Positions 40,571 to 47,426 of a stretch of 47,426 nt of DNA are shown in pieces. The DNA is taken from NCBI GenBank assembly GCA_947259685.1, contig CAMYNC010000018.1, forward strand, positions 1 to 47,426. Direction: 5' to 3'. The notes beneath the pieces are model-generated. The model did no database searches, had not been told where the DNA came from, and was given only the letters and a program-made list of their open reading frames with translations. Within the stretch, counting starts at the first letter, position 1, and each line of letters starts with the position of its first letter. This stretch comes from an uncultured Desulfuromonadales bacterium (GTDB lineage Bacteria > Desulfobacterota > Desulfuromonadia > Desulfuromonadales > Geopsychrobacteraceae). The translations under genes were made by a program, and so were the position numbers.

Positions 40571-42997
40571 CTATTTCTTATCACTTCCTTCCGATTCTTC
40601 ATGGAAGGACTTTCCTGAAGGAAGAAGCCGTTTCATCTCCTGATAATGGAAAGATTTCCGATGAACCTTTCCCCAGGACATCGCTGGAATTTCCTCGTGA
40701 CAGACGATACAGACGCCCGTCTGTTCGACGCGGTCTCGCATTTCTTTGGGTAGCGGTCCCGACAGGGGCCAGTGATGGCCAACGGTTTGCACCTGTTTGT
40801 CTTCTCTGGTCACAACCTGGTCAAGATCCATGGGAAGTTCCGGAATCGGTGGGATCTGCAGCCGGGCATTTTTACTGACAATTTCTCCCTGCGCCGTGGC
40901 CAGATCAACATAAACACCTTTTACGTAGGATTTCATGTACCGCCCATCGTGGGTGCCGTAACCCAGGGCCTTGGTGCTGCCATGGCATGACATGCAGCTG
41001 CGGGCTTCGCGAGCTATGGTATGTGGTGCCGCCGGCGCCATGTCTATCCCTCGCTGCCCTTTTTCGCCGCTATTTTCAACCTGCGGCTCCGTGCGCCAGA
41101 TTTTATTCTGGATCAGGATTTTTCCATCCGGTCCGATAACCGTGGTGATCTGCTGGCAACCGGGGATGATCGGGCTGACCCGGCCTTCGCCATTAATACC
41201 CAGGACAGGGTTTTCCCAACGAAGATACCCCCGATTTTCAGATACCTTGCCTGGGCCTTTAACAGCACTACCATCACGCTTGGACTCGGCGGTATGGCCG
41301 TCCGGGAAGTGGTTATTGCCGGAAGCGACCCAATCGGTTGAGGTTTTGCCTTGCGAATAATCCACCTTGACATGGCAGCCATAACATTGAGGCGCCCATG
41401 CCGAATGACAGGCGTAGCATTCAAGGGATTCGATATGCTTTTCGACCTTAACCATGGCGGCAATCGCCTTTTCAGGATTTTGCCAACTGTTATTGATCCG
41501 AATTGAATTCAGGGTTGGGACTTCAAAGTCCAGCCCGCTGGCGGAATGAACGATAACCTTATCGCCGGCCCGGACCACGTTGCCGAACGGGTTGCCGCGG
41601 GCGGTCAGCAGGTAACCGTCCTGTGGCGGATAGTTGGTATTGAAATTTCGGTGGGTCTCCAGAGCAGATGCGGCGACGCCGCGTGGCTTATCCAGATCCA
41701 ATGACAGACCGAATTCATCGCCCCAGCCCAAGGGGAGCTCCCACGGATATTTTTTAGCTGTGCCATGGCAATCGGTGCACTCAATTTCGATATTTGCCAG
41801 CAGGGCGCCGGTGATGTTTCCATTGCCATGCACTTCCAGGGAGGTATGACAATCCTGGCAAAGAAGCCCTCCTGTCGGGTTCCCTTTCCGGCTTTTTAGC
41901 TGATGATGGACGTCATCTTTTATGTAGAGGTAGTTCTTGGTGTGCAGTTTGGGCATCTTTTCCCCGGTTTCCGTGTAAGGCGTGCCATACGGAAATTCCA
42001 TGAGACCCTGAAAAGAGACGCCTATCCGTTTGCCCCGGTTATGACAGGTCGCGCATGTTTCATGGGGAATTCCTGAATAGACTTTGTTGTTGGCAACAAC
42101 TTTTGCTTTTCGCGAGGCCTGAATAGTGTGGACAAGGGGATGCCCCTTCTTGTCCTGCGGAATGGAGGGGTCGGTCCCCTCATAAAAGCCCTCATTGCTA
42201 TAGGGAAGATGGCAGGCCGCACAGCCCATGCCGCGCATGTCGCCCCGTTTATCCCTGCCGCGCACGCCGAGATGGCAGCGCTGGCATTCGGACCGAAGAT
42301 AGGTGTACACCGCCTGTTCCGGATGGTCAGTAAGGGTGGCCAGGTCGACCTCGGGTAATCTCTTCAGCTCGGCAGGGAAATTATGCGGAAATTTCTCCAT
42401 CAGTTGCTGCATATATTTCTTGTATCTTTTGTTTCCGAAAACAGGGCTCGGGCCGTCCGGATCATCGATAGCGTAATTGCCATATTTTTTTTCGTAGCCG
42501 GTACTTGCCGGCCCCCAGCCCCAGAGTGCCCCCTGGATTTTCCCGGCCTCGGTCTGCATCAGTGACCGGTTTCCGGCATAAACCCATTGCTGGTGACACA
42601 GGCCGCAGGTTTTGTCATTCACCCACATCGATGCCGCATGACGGGTGAACACTTGAAGCTTATTAGCTGCCGGGGCCCCCTGGTGGGCAATCGTTTTGTC
42701 TGCTTCCTCCCCGGGATTTCCTCCATGGCAGACAACACAACCATTGGGATCACCTACTTCTTTCCCCAGCTGGTAAATTTGCTGTGCCATTCCTGAATTA
42801 TGGGCCCGGATAGGTTCTATCCCTGCATGGCATTTGCCATTTACCAGACATCCCGTGCCAATGGCCGGAAACCCCTTTGGGTCCATTTCCGGGACAGGAA
42901 CTCTGCTGCCACCAGCCATAGGTGGCCAAAACAGACAAAGGACAATCCAGAAACATAAACAACTGAACATCCAACGGATGTTTTTCCGGGACCCCAT
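40571..42997 (-). CDS. Large periplasmic multihaem cytochrome c, 11 CxxCH motifs
   Basis: An 808-residue cytochrome with a signal peptide and 11 canonical CxxCH sites: CVVCH, CGLCH, CQRCH, CAACH, CATCH, CQDCH, CTDCH, CYACH, CYGCH, CMSCH, CIVCH. A further CLVNGKCH near residue 50 has CX5CH spacing and may be a twelfth. The central 200 residues between CTDCH and CYACH form a haem-free domain. It would carry electrons to or from the adjacent reductase in place of a NrfD-type membrane subunit, which is absent. It follows torD by 16 bp. Confidence 0.92.
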   Translation of the reverse strand: MGSRKNIRWMFSCLCFWIVLCLFWPPMAGGSRVPVPEMDPKGFPAIGTGCLVNGKCHAGIEPIRAHNSGMAQQIYQLGKEVGDPNGCVVCHGGNPGEEADKTIAHQGAPAANKLQVFTRHAASMWVNDKTCGLCHQQWVYAGNRSLMQTEAGKIQGALWGWGPASTGYEKKYGNYAIDDPDGPSPVFGNKRYKKYMQQLMEKFPHNFPAELKRLPEVDLATLTDHPEQAVYTYLRSECQRCHLGVRGRDKRGDMRGMGCAACHLPYSNEGFYEGTDPSIPQDKKGHPLVHTIQASRKAKVVANNKVYSGIPHETCATCHNRGKRIGVSFQGLMEFPYGTPYTETGEKMPKLHTKNYLYIKDDVHHQLKSRKGNPTGGLLCQDCHTSLEVHGNGNITGALLANIEIECTDCHGTAKKYPWELPLGWGDEFGLSLDLDKPRGVAASALETHRNFNTNYPPQDGYLLTARGNPFGNVVRAGDKVIVHSASGLDFEVPTLNSIRINNSWQNPEKAIAAMVKVEKHIESLECYACHSAWAPQCYGCHVKVDYSQGKTSTDWVASGNNHFPDGHTAESKRDGSAVKGPGKVSENRGYLRWENPVLGINGEGRVSPIIPGCQQITTVIGPDGKILIQNKIWRTEPQVENSGEKGQRGIDMAPAAPHTIAREARSCMSCHGSTKALGYGTHDGRYMKSYVKGVYVDLATAQGEIVSKNARLQIPPIPELPMDLDQVVTREDKQVQTVGHHWPLSGPLPKEMRDRVEQTGVCIVCHEEIPAMSWGKVHRKSFHYQEMKRLLPSGKSFHEESEGSDKK

Positions 42998-43013
42998 AAT
43001 TCGATATCTCCCC

Positions 43014-43688
43014 CTAATTGACTTGCCCTTCAGTTGCCGTTACCGATTCGTTCATTTCTTCAAACTCTAACGCGATGAAATCTCTGGTAACAGCGGCTAA
43101 GTCACCATAAAAAGAAAGTTCTGCTTGAGAAATAATTTTCTCACAAAATGCCGGGATCCATTTTATGAGGTGGTCACAAATAAATTTCTTTTCCATTTTT
43201 TGGCAATAAAGAGCCCCTTCCCAATCTTTTTCTTCTATGGCCTGGGCCTCGCGCCCGGCTGCTTCCTTCATGAACTCAAGTTCAACGCTGATATGGTCAG
43301 GCATTCCGGAATATTCCTGCTTATATTCAAGACCGGCAGTCTCAATAAACTTTTTGACATCAACGGTTGAAGCGCCCCAGTGAGATCCCCAATCTCCATC
43401 ATCCCTTTGATGATGAATCGATTCGTGCGGGGAGATGTGTTTGGCCGGGCCTAAAAACAGCCGGGCGTATTCTACGGCGAGGTCTTCAAGCAGTTGGTCC
43501 TGATCCTTTTGGGAGAAAATGTCATATTGGATCCCCAGTTCCGCCAAAGCTTCTTTTATGACTGGGGCGTTTATTTGCTGAAACAGTTCAGGGGTGATTT
43601 CTTCCCGGAATATCGACGAAAGAAATCCATAAATATGACTTCGTATCCTTGCCCCTTCAGCATTCTCCTGCATCTCAGAATGACTCAT
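43014..43688 (-). CDS. TorD/DmsD-family molybdoenzyme chaperone
   Basis: A 224-residue all-helical chaperone. The family signature EYARLFLGPAKHISPHESIH is clear, along with a long acidic C-terminus. TorD proteins bind the Tat signal of a DMSO-reductase-family enzyme and hold it until the cofactor is inserted. It lies between the reductase and the cytochrome, so it most likely serves that reductase. The start at 43688 has GAGG 7 nt upstream; a start five codons earlier has none. Confidence 0.9.
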   Translation of the reverse strand: MSHSEMQENAEGARIRSHIYGFLSSIFREEITPELFQQINAPVIKEALAELGIQYDIFSQKDQDQLLEDLAVEYARLFLGPAKHISPHESIHHQRDDGDWGSHWGASTVDVKKFIETAGLEYKQEYSGMPDHISVELEFMKEAAGREAQAIEEKDWEGALYCQKMEKKFICDHLIKWIPAFCEKIISQAELSFYGDLAAVTRDFIALEFEEMNESVTATEGQVN

Positions 43689-43865
43689 CTGTGCACCTCG
43701 CATGATAAATTAGTGCCGTAATAAAATTATTAAGGCCCTAATTCCCCTTAAGGGGGATAAAAATAGTCCTGTTCTGCCGGAACACTCCTTATGCAAATCT
43801 AATCGGTTTTCGAAGTTATACATGCCGTCCTCAAGAAGCACTCCGGGCTTTGTCCATAAAACACT

Positions 43866-43906
43866 GCTCTCTTCCCCGTTGCCCAAAGGGTTCCGGGGAA
43901 GAGAGC
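43866..43906 (-). terminator. Hairpin after the reductase gene
   Basis: A 12-bp stem (43866-43877 with 43895-43906) capped by a small CCC-AAA-GGG stem. On the minus strand it is followed by AGTGTTTTATG. It is 8 bp past the reductase stop. Between here and torD is a CCCCTTAAGGGG palindrome (43744-43755) and no gene. Confidence 0.65.
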
Positions 43907-43914
43907 AGGTTCAA

Positions 43915-46378
43915 TTAGGCCTTGGTTACCTGCACCACAGTATCCATCCAGCGCTGCTGCCCGTTGAGCGGGTCAGGTGTGTTGGGGATAATATGGTTCG
44001 GATGCATGCCATGATCTTTCCACCACTTGTGCATCAGGTCCGGATCATTGTCACGGCCGCCGGGAGATTTCTTTCCTGAACCATATCGGCCGCTTTCTTC
44101 CCGGCCCATGTGATAAGAAATGGCAATGACCCCCGGGGTGATTTTTTCGGTCACTTTTGCCTTGGTGACAATCTCACCGATTGATGATTTCACTTTGATC
44201 ATGTCCCCATCCTTGATGCTGCGCGCTGCAGCAGTGGCCGGATTGATCCAACCGGGATTTTCGTGGTAGAGCTCGGTCAACCACTTGCGGTGGGTGCTCC
44301 TGGAATGGATATGGACCGCCACCTTATAGGTGGTCATAATCATATCGTCAGGTCCCATGGCCGCATGTTCCGGGGCCTGCGAATAGGTTGGCAGCGGGTT
44401 CTCGCCCTTTCTTTCCAGTAACAGTGAGTAGAGTTCGAAGTAACCGGACTTGTTGAGCGCGTCAGGCCTGAATCCTTCGTAGACCTCGTCGCCGATCTTC
44501 TGGCCGACATAATACTTTTGAGCCCCTCGGTTGTTCTTGAAATCGGTGTAGTTGTCTCCCTCTTTGGCCCCCGCCTTTTTCGCATTCCAGTAGACGCCGG
44601 TCTCTTCGTCGTAGACGACCCCGTCAGCCTTGATGGCGTCGGCGGACACCTTATTCAGGTATCTTTTGAAAATCGGCTTTTGCTTCGGGTTATGCCAGAC
44701 GCCTTCCTTTTTCATCATTGCAAAACCACCCGCCGCACTGACCGCGGGGTCCATATCATAGGATTTTTGGACAAATTCCTCCATGGAAGAGACTCCTAAA
44801 GGGATGCCCATTTTTTCGGCCACTTCAATAATTACGTCGGCATGGTTCCTGGCTTCGCCAAGCGGTTTGACCATCGGCTGGCGGAGGTACTGCTCACCGA
44901 TGTTGTTCGGATCGACCATGTCCTCCCAATCCCATCGTTCAAGATAGGTGGCGTCGGGAATGATCAGATCGGCCAGTTTGCTGGATTCGTCATAGACGAT
45001 ATTCGAGGTCAGCAGATAGGGGATCGACTTCATGATCTCCGCATTTTCGGCAAACTCACCATTGACATAGACCGGGTTGTAATAAGCCCACCAGTAAACG
45101 TCGGGCATTTCACCGGTCTCCTTCATCATCTTGAACACCCAGTGGCTCATATGATGGGTCGGGTAGGCAGCATAACCGGGATGACCTTTCTCCGGGTGGC
45201 CGTCGATAATCTTCAAGCCCTTTTTCACTTTGGCCTGGGAAGATTCGGGGATTTTGGGATATTTGACCCCCCCGCCGACCGCCTTGGTCCTGGACCCCTT
45301 ATCGTCGAGATTGCCGGTCAGGGCGCAGAGCATAAAGGCGGCGCGCTCTGCCTCGTTGCCGTTGTAATGGGCGATTGCTCCTCGGTAGGTGACCAGACAG
45401 GCGGCGGGTTTGGCAGTGGCGAATTTTGAGGGCGGCGATTTTGTCCGCCACTGAGGCGTCATGGTTTTTGGTGGCCTTAACGAATTTCATGAAGGCCTCG
45501 CCTTTGCCTTTATACAACCCTTTGCTTAAGACCACGTTGCACATGGCCAGCAGGACGGCGCAGTCACCGGCTGGCTTGATCGGAACCCATTCATTTGATT
45601 TTGCGGCGGTATTTGACAGCCTGACGTCAAAGGTGACGATCCTGATTCCCCGATCGACCTTGGCTCGTATCAATCGGTGAGCCACCGGGATATGATTGGT
45701 GTGGGTCTCCAGGCAGTTAGAACCGAAATTCAGGACAAATCCGGTGTTGTCAAAATCCCAGTTATCAAAATGGCCACCCCAGACCATTTCATGGGCCGAC
45801 CACTTGCCGCCCTCGCAGATGGAGGTATGGTTGCCTATGCTCTTGGTGCCATAAGCGGTCTTGAAGAATCCACCGATCAGCTTGCTGGAGCTCGCCTTCA
45901 TCCTGCCGTAATGGTACATTAATTTTTCCGGATGGCCGGAGTCACGCAACGGTTTAATTTTGCTGACGATTTCAGTGAGGGCGTCGTCCCAGGAAATCCT
46001 CTTCCATTTGCCTTCGCCGCGCTCCCCAACACGCTTCATCGGATAGAGGATTCTGTCCGGAAAGTAGACTTCGTTGGGGGCAGACTGCCCCTTTGAACAC
46101 ATTTTCCCCTCGGTCCTGATCGACTTGGGATTCGACTCCATTTTCACATACCGGCCATCTTCGACAAATCCCATTGCCGCACACCTGGTAACGCAGGACC
46201 AGCACGCGGTGGGGATGGCTTTTCTTTCTCCGCCGGTTACCGGCGAAAAGTCTTTGCCTCCAGACTCGAGCTTAATAGACCCAGCAAGAGCCTGGGATTC
46301 CAGGGAACCCCATGCGGGAACCAAGGCGGCGCTGGCAATGCCCAGTTTAATCAAATTACGGCGATTTATTCCTGACAT
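43915..46378 (-). pseudogene. Tat-exported molybdopterin oxidoreductase (PsrA/PhsA/SrdA-like), frameshifted
   Basis: The catalytic subunit of a DMSO-reductase-family enzyme, about 820 residues when the frame is restored. It has a Tat signal (NRRNLIKLG), a 4Fe-4S site CWSCVTRC with a later CSKG, and a likely Mo-ligand cysteine in TSICEGG. ADLIIPDATYLERWDWEDM follows, with a C-terminal NTPDPLNGQQRWMDTVV typical of polysulfide, thiosulfate or selenate reductase relatives. The start at 46378 has AAAGGAGG. The coding frame shifts at a four-A run (TTTT on plus, 45424-45427): removing one A joins AALK to FATAKPAACLV. Downstream sequence remains protein-like, so the break is recent or a sequencing error. 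Confidence 0.85.
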
Positions 46379-46403
46379 CTCACAGCCTCCTTTCTTGAAC
46401 CGG

Positions 46404-47258
46404 TTATTCGAACTTATCTCTGAACTCTTGCTCTTTGGTCTCCTTGTCAATCTTGTAGTGTGCCAAGACGTTGTCGGGATCAATGTAGAAATTATGGGGG
46501 GCGGTCTTTTCTTCCGGCAACAGAGTGGTTTTGGCGCTGTTTTCTTCCAGGTTAAAATCTTTAATCAGTTTGGCAACTTCGCTGTCCGGATCGTTCATAT
46601 CACCAAATATCCTGGCCCGGCCCGGACAGGTGTTCACACATGCCGGGATAAGCCCCTGGTCAACCCGGTGCTCACAGAAGGTACATTTGCCAACACCGAA
46701 GTCCTTTTCCCGGTTGGATTTTGTCAACTTGGCAAAAGGATCGACATGCCGTACTCCATAAGGGCATGCTTTAATGCACTTATAGCAGCCGATGCAATGG
46801 TCCATATCCAGCAGAATCATGCCATCGGGTCGTTTATAAGTTGCGCCGGTGCGATAGCGGGAGCCGCCCAGTTTCTTTCTCTCTCCGCTCTTTGCTTCCG
46901 GACACTTTTCAACGCATGGCGGAATCTGACCGCTCTCCTTTGCCTCGCCGGCGCAATGGTTGCACAACCGCGGAACAAAGTGCTTCTCCGTATTCGGATA
47001 CTTGCCGAACTCCACGTTCTTAATAACCGCATTCCATCGGTCAAGGGCAACCCCGAACTCCGCCTTGCAGGCAATGGTGCAAGCCCGGCAACCGATACAC
47101 CTGCGCAGGTCAAGGACCATGGCCCAACGGGGGGGGCTGTCTTCAGCCGCTGCTCTTGCCAGGGCCGGGGTAAGGCTGGTTGCGGCAACTGCGGCAGCAG
47201 CGGTGGCAACGCCTGACTTGAGGACATCGCGACGAGATGTCGTTTCTTCAATACCCAT
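46404..47258 (-). CDS. Tat-exported four-cluster ferredoxin subunit of the molybdoenzyme
   Basis: A 284-residue electron-transfer subunit (PsrB/TtrB/SrdB type). The Tat signal is SRRDVLKSG. Four cysteine groups hold four 4Fe-4S clusters: CIGCRACTIAC, CNHC with CVEKC, CIGCYKCIKACPYG and CTFC with CVNTC. Unlike many such subunits, which ride along with the catalytic one, it has its own Tat signal, as in TtrB. AAAGGAGG precedes the ATG, the same site as the reductase. The pair would exchange electrons with the multihaem cytochrome. Confidence 0.93.
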   Translation of the reverse strand: MGIEETTSRRDVLKSGVATAAAAVAATSLTPALARAAAEDSPPRWAMVLDLRRCIGCRACTIACKAEFGVALDRWNAVIKNVEFGKYPNTEKHFVPRLCNHCAGEAKESGQIPPCVEKCPEAKSGERKKLGGSRYRTGATYKRPDGMILLDMDHCIGCYKCIKACPYGVRHVDPFAKLTKSNREKDFGVGKCTFCEHRVDQGLIPACVNTCPGRARIFGDMNDPDSEVAKLIKDFNLEENSAKTTLLPEEKTAPHNFYIDPDNVLAHYKIDKETKEQEFRDKFE

Positions 47259-47339
47259 TTCAGCCTCCTTTTTTTAAGGTTAAGGAATACATCTTGGTTT
47301 CACATCTCTTTGTCATAAATGCCTCCCTTCGTTAACTGC

Positions 47340-47426
47340 CTAGTCCTTGAGCAAATCAATTGCGTCCTCAAAATTATTCATGGCGTCATCAAGCAGCATG
47401 ATTGAATATTTCTGATTATGGACACC
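47340..47426 (-). CDS. Partial gene running off the window end, probably a multihaem cytochrome
   Basis: Only the last 28 residues are visible: GVHNQKYSIMLLDDAMNNFE, then DAIDLLKD and TAG. A GVHN...Y...LL..A....LL end is common to cytochromes of the NrfA/octahaem group, where the histidine binds a haem. It lies 81 bp upstream of the ferredoxin subunit, so it is likely part of the same respiratory operon. Confidence 0.6.
   Translation of the reverse strand, partial: GVHNQKYSIMLLDDAMNNFEDAIDLLKD

Noticed and set aside
45415..45435. Programmed ribosomal frameshift in the reductase gene
   Set aside because: The required change is to skip one A in a short A run, with no slippery heptamer or downstream structure I can identify. 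A mutation or sequencing error is simpler.
1..47426. tRNA, rRNA, CRISPR, prophage or IS transposase genes
   Set aside because: I scanned the gaps for T-loop motifs, regularly spaced repeats and integrase or transposase motifs and found none. A covariance search (tRNAscan-SE, Infernal) would be needed to exclude small RNAs.

Overview
This is about 47 kb of moderately GC-rich, gene-dense bacterial chromosome. The mix points to a Desulfuromonas/Geobacter-type member of the former Deltaproteobacteria: many CxxCH cytochromes, a large molybdenum-cofactor block beside a Tat-exported reductase, a caa3 oxidase and a NiSOD. That placement is inference; there is no rRNA or marker gene to settle it. I saw no tRNA, rRNA, CRISPR array, transposase or phage gene.

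Layout. (1) 54-4727, minus strand: a sco-coxA-coxC-coxD-coxB operon for an A2-type caa3 oxygen reductase with two haem c domains on subunit II, ending in an intrinsic terminator. (2) 4799-8133, plus strand: a tightly overlapping slyX / rhodanese / MauE-like / KamA-family radical SAM / NapH-like operon. (3) 8242-15096: an exported NiSOD, a radical SAM protein with an N-terminal SPASM-like region, a two-repeat exported protein, a three-gene cassette (P-loop NTPase, ABC half-transporter, alpha/beta hydrolase) and a DUF985 cupin. (4) 15145-17116: ilvB behind a branched-chain amino acid leader peptide and two terminator hairpins. (5) 17127-31819: housekeeping and accessory genes, including LysR/DUF1127, Nudix, a PstS-like protein, an EfpL-type EF-P paralogue, patatin, thioesterase, DnaJ, LemA with a GIDE/EF-hand protein, arfB, a cupin, several very small genes, cold-shock protein and RNase H. 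A 169-bp palindromic element lies at 28489-28657. (6) 31983-47426, all minus strand: molybdenum acquisition, cofactor synthesis and respiration.

The molybdenum region. The right end is a respiratory module: a partial gene at the edge, a Tat-exported four-cluster ferredoxin, a Tat-exported molybdopterin reductase with a one-base frameshift, a TorD-type chaperone and a cytochrome with 11 CxxCH motifs. It runs into a second modA, a decayed modB, moaA, a STAS-like gene and a decayed ferredoxin fragment. After those come mobAB (fused), a modE-like regulator, a fused modA-modB transporter, modC, moeA and a 27-residue TatA-like peptide. These genes would import molybdate or tungstate, build the cofactor, fold the reductase and export it. 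The substrate of the reductase cannot be read from the sequence. The two gene remnants, the duplicated modA and an AT-richer look beyond about 37.3 kb suggest that part was acquired and has partly decayed.

The best candidates for something undescribed are the molybdo-reductase/11-haem module, the ModA-ModB fusion with its decayed paralogue, the minimal TatA-like peptide, and the P-loop/ABC/hydrolase cassette.
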